Shown here piece by piece: positions 11,980 through 23,300 of a stretch of 64,000 nucleotides of DNA. This DNA comes from Diaporthe sp. PMI_573 (Eukaryota > Ascomycota > Sordariomycetes > Diaporthales > Diaporthaceae). Location of the stretch: the NCBI GenBank assembly GCA_021399435.1, contig JAJTUP010000032.1, forward strand, positions 248,001 through 312,000, read 5' to 3'. Every line of letters starts with the position of its first letter. The stretch's first letter is position 1. Below the pieces are notes generated by a model. The model was given only the letters and a program-made list of their open reading frames with translations, was not told the DNA's origin and ran no database searches. Both the position numbers and the translations under genes were made by a program.

Positions 11980-14558
11980 TCAAGTCTGGCGCCTTGGTGA
12001 CAACACCTTTGGAGTTCCTGATCGGTCCGGCCTGCTCGATTTGAGCCACTCCAAACATCTTTCTCGCGCCGGTGCTGCATATGATAGTGCGGTCGATGCT
12101 GCCCACTGGGATATTGAATCGTTGAGGCGGCCGGCGTCAACAACAAGGCTGCTGGATCGCCGCGTGCCGACATTTTTCACGGACGAACCAGCTTTGTCTA
12201 CATGCCACCCCAACAATGCCTCGAATTCCCACACAGCCTCAGCAGGTAGGCTCCGTAACTCGTAGTTGTCCACTAATCGACTCAAAATCTCGCATATTTT
12301 CCACACCTCGGTCCGTGACTGCTCAAAGAAGGACTGGTGATCCAGTGAAGGCTCTGCTTCGCTCAGATTTTCAAGCTCAAGCCTCTCTTCCTGATCCAAG
12401 AGCATGCCATGCAAGCCCATTATTGCCAATCTGATGTGCTTTAGCGCATTCAGTCTGTCCAGGGAACCTAACTCAGCTGTGAGGTCCTTCAAGGCATTGA
12501 GGATATCATCGTGCCCCAAGTCGGGGAAGCTCAGATCGATGTCCAAGACCTCAGAGTCAATTCCAGGGTCTGCGGTCGACTCATCCATCTGGTATTCTGT
12601 CTCGATTGAGAATTCCGCATCTGAACCATCTTCTAGTACCGGGTTCCCGGAATGGTCATATCCAACCCGCGGAAGACATCCCAGTGCGAAATCGTGCAGG
12701 TGCTGGATTATGTGCTTATCGGCAATCGTTGATGGGGAATCCGCTTTGTATGAGCATAGAGGGCAAGACAAAGCCTCGCCAAATAGCATCACTTTTTGAC
12801 TGAGCTCGCTTAGCGAAGGTAGCTCAGATTCGGTCAGGTTGTCTGTATGGACAAGCCTCATGTGATCCCTCCATTCGTCTTCCCGGCCGTATGGTCCAAT
12901 AACAGGCGTGTGTGTGTCACCTGTATCGGCCGCAGCGCAATAGTCGCATACCCAGAAAGTCCTTCCATGTTGGTCAAGGAGATGTCTCTCCAGATCCTCC
13001 GATGTCAAGAAAAACTCGGTCTCAATTTCGCAGCATTCGAGGTAGCAGCTATAGGGTAAAATATCTCGGGCAACATGGCCTCTATCAGCTTGGGATCAGC
13101 AAAGCGTCGAAGATTGTCACTTGCACGGGGATTTGTTACCTCCACCGTGACTTATTTTTGGAGTAATCGTCCGGTAGATCTTCGCCACAGTATGGGCATT
13201 GGAGCCTATCATCGTGATTGAAATGGGGAAGAGACGGATACTCGAGGACAAACCCGACTTGGGTTCCTTCGGTGACTGCGGACGGTGTCGGTTCATGCCA
13301 ATTGCCTAAGGGCCCAAATGAGAGCTCAGAACCAATCTGAGTGGCAGTTCTGGTCTGCTCTGTTACCCAAGACGTATTGGTGATCCCAGAGGTTTTCGGC
13401 GCAAATTTTTGTTGTGCCATAGCAGTCTGAGGTATTTCCCTCGGTTCTGAGAGGCTTTTGGCTTCGTGTATTCTGGCCTGCTGCGCAGTTTCTGTTTTGA
13501 TGCGCTTTTTTGGAGCGCGCTTCTTTTCAGCGACATAGATTCTGTTCCTTCTAACTACATTGTCTTTTATGAGCCGTCGTTGAACGGTCGTCAGCCGGTT
13601 CAGGCCTGATAGCGTGTCTAAATTCTCGACTACGTGGCCCTGACTTGCATTATTTGTTTCATTCCTGAAGTCGTAAATGAGAATTTTGAAAGTGAGGTGC
13701 GCCTCTAAGTCACTAAACAGATATCGATTCTCGTCAAGTAGCTTGTCAGCATCCTTGTGGCGGTACTTCGTTCCTGAGCGGCGGAGGAGCGTTGATAGTC
13801 GGGCTAATTGGTTCAGAATGTTTTTCATGTAGGTAAGGTTCTCGGCCAAAATGGTGTCCACAGGATCAACAGGATTCACAGAAACTGCTGCGAGCGAGGC
13901 GGTCTCTTCTTCATCACTGGAGAAACCACAGAAATTTGGAAGGTCCTGCGAGCCAGTCTCGGCCGACGCACCTTCCAATGATGCGGCCGACAGATGCATG
14001 CTATCGGAATCCAGTCGAAGTATATATTCCTGATGAATCCGCCGCTGTCACAAAGGATTCGAAAGTCAGGTGGGGAGGAGGAGACGGAGCAAAAGATACC
14101 TCTCGTATGCCTTCAGGGGATCCGTAGACCGATGAATCCTTAGATTCCGCGAATTCTTCCTCCTTTTCAGTCTGCTGTTGGACTGGATAAACCATCCCGT
14201 CGCATGTATCAGCTCAGGAAATTCAGGGGCCCGTAAAGCAGGTGGACTTACGCTCGTTGAGACAACATTCAAGTGCCTCTCGTAGGCCATCCAAGAGATC
14301 ACATATTAGTTCGCGGATATCTGGCCGATCTTGAACCCGGTGATCCAATGATGCTTTGTTGTCATTCGCAGCCTTTATGCCCCGAACCCAGAGGTTGAAT
14401 TTTCCTTGCCTATCCTCGAGCCAGCTATTGTCCCCTCCTACCAATCTGGACATATTCTCGAATAAGTACTGGCATTCCAGGACTCGTTCGCGAATTGTGA
14501 TCGTTGCATCCATCCGGTGGGTGGAGGGTAAGGGTGTTGAGCAGCCTTGTTGAGGCAT
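11980..14558 (-). CDS. C2H2-type zinc-finger protein of the 'acuF-like' fungal family
   Basis: Role unknown; related proteins are numerous in filamentous ascomycetes. Four exons in consistent phase: 14252–14558, 14100–14182, 13140–14044 and 11980–13081. The introns are 69, 55 and 58 nt with good donors (GTAAGT, GTATCT, GTAACA) and CTGAC/CTGAT branch sites, giving 798 aa. Exon 1 has the helical N-terminal module seen across this family (LFENMSRLVGGDNSWLED, RPDIRELICDLLDGLREALE). The third and fourth exons carry a cluster of Cys/His motifs: CPYCGEDLP, CYLECCEIETEF, WVCDYCAAA with following His residues, and CPLCSYKADS. The C-terminus is acidic then helical. The frame stays open without an ATG back to about 14776, so an upstream exon is possible and the N-terminus is uncertain. 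It is transcribed divergently from the DUF7580–protease gene. Confidence 0.75.
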
Positions 14559-14913
14559 TTTTGAAGTTGAAGGCAAGGATTCGATGAGCAGGGAGATGTC
14601 GGGCGCAGTGGAATTATGTACTGATATTTTGGATATAATATCGACATCGGTCTCTGGTACGGCATTTGAAATGACAGGGCGGCCTGAGGTTTCCGAACGG
14701 GAAACAGGATTGAGATCATTACTGGACCGTGACTTGAATGCATGAGCAGCGAAGGCACTGGACAGATCAGGTTGATGTCAGCTCGCCGCATCCCCTGATG
14801 TAGGCTTTACCACTTTGAGAGATTCTCCTGCAGTCGTGCAACCCGGCGGCACTGCTGACAGGCGCGGCTTCTCGAGCGGAGACGCTTATAGGACCACTAT
14901 CTGACAACATTCC
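14559..14913. promoter_or_regulatory. Shared divergent promoter region
   Basis: The 355 bp between the first usable start codons of two divergent genes, the C2H2 gene (minus) and the DUF7580–S8 protease gene (plus). A shared control region is inferred from geometry. No specific operator was recognised, and part may be 5' coding sequence of either gene because both N-termini are uncertain. Confidence 0.4.
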
Positions 14914-17900
14914 ATGCCAGTGCTACGCATTCAGAGCCTATCCTTGATGCACGCAGCACTGTGTCTTTGCGATGATGGACATGTCCAACAGCAGGCAGCT
15001 TGCTGCTTTTACACACGACGCGACACAGGTGCTCCGCGGAATGTGCGCAGCAGCTCTCGAGAGCGGGGAATCAAGGCATTCTGCAGCACCCTTTCCGCCG
15101 CGCTTGCTGCAATTGACCTGTGGTTCGAGGAAAAGCTCCAGAGCGCTGAACAGGCGATCGACAACATTGGCGAAAAACGCCTGCAGAGGCTCTTATATAA
15201 CTATGAGATGTTGTGCAAGGTTTGCCTCACAATCAGGGACGTTGCTGGAGGCTATGATCCATGCTCTAACTGCATCTCCCCAGTGGCCAAGGTCTCCCAG
15301 CGTGTCTCCGACCGCAGATGGGGGCTTCTACCGCGGTCGTTATCCGGTCGTTTCACGAATGTTGACGAAGCCATTGTTAGCAAGCCAACCGGTCATTCGC
15401 GAAACTCTACGAAATTTTGCTAACGATCCCCGAGCCCGAAAACAACGAGCTGACCTTGTCAAACTTCTTACGAACTTCTCGAAGCCCAGAGGTGGCGTCA
15501 CCGGGCCCGACTTATCCGAGCTACTCGACAACTCTCAGAAGCCCGATGCCATAAATGATTCCCAAGCATACATTCGCAAATTATACTCTGCCCTGTCATC
15601 TTAGTGTATATGTCAAAGAGAAGGCCCTGAGAGTCGCATTCGGGCAAACGTGTCCTTGAGGGACTGCTGTCCAACGTGAGGAGGTCGAAGGGAGCATGAA
15701 CATCAGGATTTTCTTCCTGGATCATCCCCACTACCACAGCAGCTCCAGGGAAGCACAATGGCAAGATACTCGTGTATTTGTACAAACAAGACGGTGAGTA
15801 CGCCTTCGCTCCAGCGACTCTGTCCTGATCCGGCTGAATAAAATGGCTTTTAGAACGGTGCAATTTTCATGCGGGCAAGTGGAAAGCTCTTATGGCGAGG
15901 AGGAGCTCGCGGCTGGCCGACTGGCCTCCATTGACAACTTTTGTGAAATCATCACAAATAGGCAAAGAGGGCAGCTCAAATTGTCTGTGTCTGAAGCTGG
16001 TGTCTCTTATCAGGGCTCACAGGCTCCTGGTGATACATTCGTATTGGATGCCCCGAGCATCTCCTTGGCTGAGTTGATCACCAGCGTGAAGCTGTTCCAA
16101 AGGATGAGGCTCCTTCTATCATTCTATCTCGCCAGTTCTGTTTGGGCTTTCTACTCTACGGACTGGATGCGTTCGGGATGGACAAAAGACACAGTACATT
16201 TTATGTTCGAACGACGTTCCGGGGTACCCAAAGAAATCCACGTCAATGAACCATATCTTTCGGCTACATTCACAGCCCTCGAAGAGAAAGCTCAAGGGCT
16301 GGCAGAAAATTTCGGTTTCCGGTCACATATCTTCCCAAAGATACTGGCTCTGGGAATCATGTTGATAGAGATCGAGCTAGGTCTGAAAATCGAGGATTAC
16401 CGGGACCGCGACAGCCTAGGTCCAAAAGGAGATCCTACCGTGAATACGGACCATATCACTGCTACGAGGCTCCTCAATGCCCCCGATCTTTGGGAAAAGA
16501 TGGATACCTTCGGGGCTTTCCGGCAGGTTGTGGGGATATGTTTATCTCAGGATTCATTCCTCGGCTTCGTCAATGACCCAAGTGGGCTACGGGATTCTAT
16601 TGATAAGAAAATAGTCTACCCGCTTAGGGAGATGTACAAATACGCCTGGTTGGTCGATCCAGACCTTTCGAGCGTTCCGCATGTTCAGTTGGACACACTC
16701 GAAAATTCACAAACGCCCGGCGGCTCCACGTTGCTCCCTCACACACTTAACTCCACGCGTCCTCCCATCCAAGCTTTGAGGTAGGTTGTTCAAGGAAACG
16801 TTTCATTTATTTCTTAGCTTTCTCTCTTTTGGTTTGCTTTTATTTCCCTTTTCTTTCATTTTCATTACTCCTCCATCTTCTTTTACTACGAACCACGTAC
16901 TGAGATTAACATGTCATCCAGTAGACTCACATTGCCGTCGCCTCTCCCAGATGCTCCAATGTCAAACTGGTACGCTGAAGCATACATATGAACCGTGCGG
17001 TTGCAACGACAAATGCTTACGCTTGAGTCAATAGTTCCAATGTGTCATCTGATACATGGTTCGAAGAACTTGATCGATTAAATGCACTGCTACGCGGAAA
17101 GCCTCATGAGAAAGATGAGAGCTACAAGCCAGTCAAAATCGCGATACTGGACACTGGGCTCAGTGATGACTTCTCAGGCGCAGAATCGGTCAAGACCTAT
17201 AAAAGCTTTGCCGGTCTGGATGGCAACGACGATAATTGGCATGACGGAACAGGTCATGGGACGAAAGCTGCGCGTCTTGTGCAGAAGGTCTACAACAAGG
17301 CAGATTTATACATCGGCAGAGTCTTTGAGAATGCGCACGCAAGCCCAGATACTGCTACAGTGATGGCAAAGGCTCGTAATACCCATGCCTTCTGGTTCTG
17401 AGCTTTTATCATGGCTTATCTGATAATCTTCCAGGCAATTCGGTACTCCGCAGATGTTTGGCAGGTTGATATTATTGTGATTCCGTCAGGTTTTAAGTCT
17501 GAGGATTCAGCCATAATGGATGAAATTGATGCAGCCTACGCCAAAAATATCCTTATTTTTGCCGCCGCATCTAATTATGGGAATTTAACGGATATAGCCT
17601 TCCCCGGACGTCTTTATGTGGCAGGCAAAGTAATTTGCATGTTCTCTACGGATGCTAATGCTCGGGCGCTTTCGAGTTTCAACCCGTCCCCCTCATCAGC
17701 AGCAAGATACAATTTCGCAATACTTGGCGAGGGAATCACGCTTCCGCCGAAGACTGACGAGCGCCTTTCTGGTACTTCTTTCGCTGCTGTCATTGGGGCG
17801 GCAATCGCGGGTCGCATCCTTGATTTTTCTAGACACAAAGACATGTACAACAAACCTCGGAGGGTCGACATCTTGAAGAGGTTGAAAACTGTCCAGGGAA

Positions 17901-18070
17901 TGTCTGCAGTATTTAGCAAGATGGTACGAGGAGCAGTGGACAACCGGTACCATTGTATGGCACCTTGGAAGATTCTGCCCCCTCAACAAGCAACCGGGGA
18001 CAGAGTGTCGGAGCGAGCTCATGTATGTGAAACAATATCCAGGGCAATGGAAGATATGTATGGCGAGTAA
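14914..18070 (+). pseudogene. DUF7580–subtilisin-like (peptidase S8) protein, apparently broken; HET-Q2-like architecture
   Basis: The architecture is helical N-terminus, DUF7580 module, then S8 protease. Exons readable by splice signals: about 14914–15219, 15283–15793 (with lesions), 15854–16780, 16922–16969, 17035–17371 and 17435–18070. The DUF7580 part includes APSISLAELITSVKLFQRMR and ILALGIMLIEIELGLKIEDY. The S8 triad is intact: Asp in AILDTGLSD, His in GTGHGTKAA, Ser in LSGTSFAA, with the oxyanion Asn in AAASNYG. Lesions: an in-frame TAG at 15601–15603 after KLYSALSS; a net frame change between about 15640 and 15690 (upstream CICQREG...RIRANVSLRDCC, downstream EEVEGSMNIRIFFLDHPHYH); and a GC rather than GT at the donor after 17371. 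No plausible intron removes the first two. In Podospora, the S8 protease HET-Q2 activates the gasdermin-like HET-Q1; here the gene is tail-to-tail with a gasdermin-like gene. Assembly error is the main alternative to true decay. Confidence 0.7.
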
Positions 18071-18204
18071 AAATGGGTGGTACCTCGCTGTAGATATTCA
18101 AGTTCAAATGAGGCATAACTTCAAGCTCCGCTCCGGAAAATCCGCATAAAAGTCTGATAATTTCTACGTTTCCGGCAATGTTGGTTGCACGTAACCAAAC
18201 TCTT

Positions 18205-19090
18205 CTAGTCGGTAAAAACAAAGACTTCGCCATTCCCTGTAGTATACAATTGTACTCCATCGGTCTCTCCAGAGAATTCGTCCACAACTACGGATCCGAT
18301 GTCAAGTTGTTGCTCATCCAGGGAAAAGGTTACCCCTTTACTCAGCGGTTCGTGCGACCATTGTCTGTTGATTAGACCTTTACTGATTTTGGCAAGACGG
18401 ATGGCCCAGATGAAGTCAGACATCTTCTCAGCTGATGAGCTCGCTGATTTCTCTTTCGTCCGTGCCTCTTCGATGCCTGCCTCAGCAAGAAGCGGCACCT
18501 CGCTTCATTCAGTCTTGTTAATGACTGCGGTGATTTCATACATGGTTTAAAATGGAGGGTTTGACTTACACACCCATGCCACCAGACAAGCCCTTTGAAG
18601 AAGACTTTGAAGTTTGAAAAGCTGCACCTTTGGCAACCTTGATACCTGTTATCATGAACACTGAATGGGAGCCAAGAGCAGCTCGAGTCGACAAATAGGC
18701 AGACACTTCCTCGGTCTCGACACTTTCCGCCACATACTCAGCCGTGGGCTGAATAATAAAGGTCTCCGGGGCCTCGAACGTTCAAGAAGAACGCATACTG
18801 CGCTTGAGCACCGCGCCAATTTCGGCACGCACGATAATGCCAGCAGCCGCAGCAATAGGAACACCAGCGCTGAGGGAGAGGTCTGATCCTCGCCCATCCT
18901 CGGTGGTATCTGGCAAGTCGAAAGACTTCGTCGAGGAAATGGGCATATCAGGAGGGAATTTTAATGGGCCCCTCCGTCGATTAATGACATTATCGAGATG
19001 CTTGAGGTCCGGGATAATATGTCCAAGACATATGGATCCACTGTTGCCTCCAAGGCCATATTTGATTATAGTCGGTGGGGGATAATGTAT
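18205..19090 (-). pseudogene. Fungal gasdermin-like (HET-Q1/RCD-1 type) gene with a premature stop
   Basis: Read on the minus strand, the frame gives SICLGHIIPDLKHLDNVI, PLKFPPDMPI, LSLSAGVPIAAAAGIIVRAE, TFIIQPTAEYVAES, SVFMITGIKVAKGAA, then DFIWAIRLAKISKGLINRQW and KGVTFSLDE, about 265 codons in all. Exon 1 ends at 18570 (GTAAGT donor). A 67-nt intron follows, and exon 2 runs 18502–18205. The alternating strands, the SVFMITG and WAIRLAKI-type segments, the size and a short tail after the last conserved segment match my recollection of fungal gasdermin-like proteins. I could not run an alignment. Lesions: an in-frame TGA at 18784–18782, where relatives would be expected to have Trp, and no ATG at the expected start (ATA at 19090). 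An upstream exon could supply the start. The gene ends 135 bp from the S8 protease gene, tail-to-tail. Active relatives form membrane pores that kill the cell once their C-terminal tail is cleaved. Confidence 0.55.
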
Positions 19091-20381
19091 CTGGCGACGG
19101 CAAGCCTCGCGGTACCTTTCCCAACTGCCGAAAAGTAATCAGACAGTCGTACGTACTATAGCCCCTGGCTGAGGGGGCAGCGCCGCAATGGCGAGCTGGG
19201 ACTATCTCGCCCTCCGGCCGACCATAGCCGGCGTTCACCAGCTGCCTGGACCTCTTGTGCCTAATTTGGTTTGCACTGCTTTACTGGGGTTACATTAAAG
19301 GTTGGCGTAATTTCCTAGGACGCGTGATTATGATGCGATACTGGTATGCAGCGTCCGTCCGGGTCGCCGTAATACGCGGTGACTGGTATTGGGTGGGGTG
19401 GACCGATTACCTGGCTACTAAAAACAGCCGTTGAGGGGTGCTAACCAGTATCTATAGTTGCGACCGGAAGAGTGATGACTGGTCAGGAAGCAGTCCCAAC
19501 GGGAAAAGCAATGACTGGTAAAGAGGGTGTGACTAGTCCCAAGGGGAGAGCGATATGAGTGGCCAGGAGGCTCAAAAACCCCACCTAGGCTGGTTGATTT
19601 CACTCTTTCACAATTTTTAACTATAAGTCACTATTGGAATATCCAGAGGTCGCATACGTTTCATGAATTCCTTGGCTATAACATTGCATTTCATATTCAC
19701 GGCTCGTTGTATCAAAGCCTCCAGCCAGTGCCTATCTGCAACAGATGACGGAATTGGATGCGACGAGATGCCTAGGTAGTTGCTTTATATATTATATAAT
19801 GTCTTATCCAGGTTCTCTAGTATAACCCTATCTATCAGGAGGCTAATTTTGTCATGAATCAACTACTAACGCCTCAAGCACGTATTTCTAGGTACCCGTC
19901 ACATCTAACACCAAGACTTTCCGCACTATTTACAGTACATTTCTTCTCTTCGCACCAGTCTGAGCATTTCAAGTCCCGTTGTTCCTCTATAGCGTTATCT
20001 TTACTAGGTTAGTCATTAATCCGTTTAAGACTAATACGCGCCTCGTCCACTCCTAGTGAAGTGCACTGTCTATATTACCTCACCCACCCTTTAACCCGGT
20101 CGCTTTCCATAGGCGACTCATTCTTTGACGAAACCGGTCAGCTTCTCGTGACTATGACCCTGCCCCAGGACTCTGTTACTGACGCCAGAAAGGAAGGGTC
20201 CCGGTCCGTGGCGTTGTTTTGTCCAACAACCAGAAGCCTGTTGCTAGGCCGAGCTGCGGGGCTGGTCTACCGACGGCTGGCTAGATCGCCCGCTGCTTTT
20301 CTCACATACAGTCCAAAGGCGCGTACACGTTAGGCCTGCCCCTTGACGTATTAATAACTCAAGTATAGGTACCTTTTTCTT
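19091..20381. other. Gene-free stretch
   Basis: The first 150 bp may contain a lost or unseen 5' exon of the gasdermin-like gene. From about 19.6 to 20.1 kb the sequence is AT-rich with stops in all frames. A plus frame at 20061–20333 has no recognisable content. A short degenerate tandem repeat lies at 19471–19575. Confidence 0.5.
19471..19575 (+). repeat. Degenerate ~40-bp tandem repeat
   Basis: Three diverged units can be aligned by eye: 19471–19506, 19507–19549 and about 19550–19575. They share blocks of the type AGYGATGACTGGT and AGTCCCAAcGGG. Related GACTGGT words also occur upstream near 19380. The ORF in this stretch is not supported as a gene. Confidence 0.5.
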
Positions 20382-23300
20382 TTACCTCATCATTATAAAG
20401 CGATGTATGAGAACACGTGCGTTCCAGTTGTCCTGCAACGCCTGAGCGTCTACGGCGCCAAGTGTTGTTTCCGAGCCGTTGGGCAGTATCCCAGTGGCCG
20501 AGGTCCTGACAAAATCACGCACATATTGCCCGTCGGGATTGTGCTCTGTATCAAAGCGGGCCGAGAGCTGTGCCGCGGTCATTGTCGTCCTGTCTACGAT
20601 CTGTATATCGGTCGAGCGGCAGTTATTCTGCTCCATGATGAAGGCGTTGTTGCTGGCCGGGGTGCTCCAAGTAGGATTATGAAGCTTACTGGTGCCTGGA
20701 TAGCCTCTCATCTGCATCGACAGGCTGAAGCTATAGACTATGCTGTTGACGATTATCTGCCAGTCGACGGTGAACGGATCCCTCTTTTTCCCGCCCCGCT
20801 CGAGCAGTGAGTGGGTAGCGCTCTCGTCGCAGAACTCGGCCTCGCACTGATATTCGTCCGAGTCGTCGTCGGCGTACGGGTCGGCATCACAGCTGTATCC
20901 TGAGCCCTCATACTCGCACAGTACCTTATCGCACGTGTGCGTGTCGAAGGCATCATCGTTGGACGTGCAGCAGAGCGCTCATTTTCGGCTCCAAAGACAG
21001 CCAAAACGGTTGTCCCCAAGTTGATCGGTTCGCAATGTCACCTCGACAGCCGAGCATGTGTTGTCTGCACAGTCACCTTGACCGACCCAGTGGCAGTTCC
21101 GAAGTGGAGGCTCAGCTGTACTGCCGCAGTAGCGAGACATGTACTTGAACACGCTACAGCTTTGGTCGGGTGTGTCGATGGCTGTTGCAATCTCATTCTC
21201 ACCTGTCGGGCAAGTCGACTCGCTTTTCGTGCGGGACAAGCACAGTACGGTCAGTAACAGCGAACACACGTGAGAAATGACTGTCAGAGGACTCAAAACT
21301 CACCATCCGCTCCAATAACACTGGTCAGTCAACTCATCAAAAGAGTCCATACTGCAGCAAAAGTACTTGTATCCGCGGTTGCACTGGTCGTTATTCGCAC
21401 CAGACTCGAGGGGCCAGCCACCGTTGCCAGACTTGTACAGCGTGACTTCTCCCTCGTGGCATTGCCCATTGCAGTCGCCGCCGCCGCCCCCCGTGCCTCC
21501 TCTCCACATACACTTGTCCGGGGCCTTTTCTGACTGGCAACATATGGGCTGACCCCAGGTGCCCCCAATGCCCTTGCAGATACTCACATCCCAGCTGACA
21601 CGCTTGTAGCCCTGGCCGCAAGTCTGGGAGTATCCAAACTGGTCGATGTCGGCTTCGATATCAACGCACTTGTCGTGGCGGAAGCAGGTCGAGTTGAGAT
21701 TAACCAGCTCCACATCGCGGCCGCTGTCGTCCTCTTCGCCCTTTTCGCCACCAATACTCTGCACGCATTTGTCGGGACAATAACCACGTGAGCAGGCGAA
21801 GGCACAAAGGCCGTGCCCGTCGTCCTTGACTATGCCGACGATGGTATCGACGGTGGGATCGAGCCAGTCGAGTTGGCCACTGCCCTGAAAAGTGCAGGCG
21901 GCGATGGGACAGTAGCCGTGTCTGCAGGTAAAGCTGCAGAGAGCAGCTGAATCGCCGTCGCCGGTGCCAGAAGTGCATGCGGGCGGCTGGAAGGGCGACA
22001 CCATGGGCTCAACCAAGGGATACTGCGTGGTGCCGCAAGCCTCCTCCGGACAGAACCCCAGCGAGCATGCCGACGAGAACAGGCCGGCGTAGCTCGAGCC
22101 TCTCCCCTCGAGGGGGAACCCCGACGGCCCGCTCCCGTCTGGATACTCGAACTTGGTGCCCAGAGCAGAGCAGACACAGGCCCCGGGCGGACAGTACGCG
22201 TAGCTGCAGGTGAATTCGCAGAGCTGGCTGAAGTCGTTGGCGCCCCATCCGGCGATGCATTTCTGGCCTGAGAGCGACGGCACTGCCACACTGCGCGGAG
22301 CTGCCATCAGCTTGCCTCCCGTATAGGGGTTGAAGTTGTGGTAGCCTCCCTCGCCGCAGTTCCTGCTAATGTCCGGGCCTGTCAGGCTCATCACGGCCTT
22401 ACCGCCGCGGGTCAGTCTGATCTCGACGTTACCCTCGCGCCCGTCGAACGGAACACTCCCGTGGTAAAGGCCTGCGCCGCCCTCAGGCTTGTTCCTCCAG
22501 CTGCCCCTGTAAGCGGAACCACCAATGACGACTTGTACCTCAGCCTCTTCTGTGAGCAGGGCCGAGAAGAAGACCTCATTCATCACCAAGGCAGAGGCCT
22601 TGAACTCCATTTGGACCTGCGACGCCGTATTGCCGGTCGTTCCTCCGTCGTTACAGTCCCTGCGGTATACCCTGCGATACCAGAACTCGATGCCCTCCTG
22701 CGTGATGGTAGCCACATTGTTCTTGTACAGGTCGGCCGCAAAGGCCAGAGTGGTCCTCCAACCATCATGGGGGTGGTCAAGGGCGTAGTTGAACGGAGTC
22801 TTGCCCACATCGAAGGCAACCATCGCATGGTCCCGGACAGGGCCAATGTGGTGGGATTCGCCGTAGTCATTCTACGAGATGATTTGAACCCACTCGGGCT
22901 GCCACCAGTTCACCTGCACCCATCGTCATACCACGCGTGATCGCCGCGCCAAAGCCAGTTCTTACCGAAGCCCGGCATATTGGTGTAGAACCACGGCGAC
23001 ACGGGCATCATGTACGGCTTGCCGGCCAAGAACTGCTTGTACGAAGCATCGGTATAAGTGTCCATGTTGTGGTCGCCCCAGGCCCAGCCGGCCCAGCTAA
23101 AGAGCCCATCGACGACGCCGCCAGCCGCCTCCATGGCCTGCTTAGCCCCCAGCGAGCTCCAGCTGGGGACGAAGAAACAGTCCGTGGCGGCCTTGATGTC
23201 TATCCAGTCCTCAGCCTGGCCGGGGTCCTCGAAGGTTGATACCAAGGGCTTGCCCTCGTGCCGGAAGTGATCAGGTCTGCCGCTGTATTTCTGTATCATT

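Noticed and set aside
15241..15423. Continuation of the protease N-terminal frame past 15220 to the TAA at 15421
   Set aside because: A 63-nt intron (15220–15282) with a CTAAC branch site ten bases before CAG keeps a longer frame open downstream. The read-through version ends early; not fully excluded.
18782..18784. TGA as a recoded Trp or selenocysteine codon
   Set aside because: Nuclear fungal genes use the standard code, other genes here end at TGA, and no selenocysteine machinery is expected in these fungi. A nonsense change is simpler.
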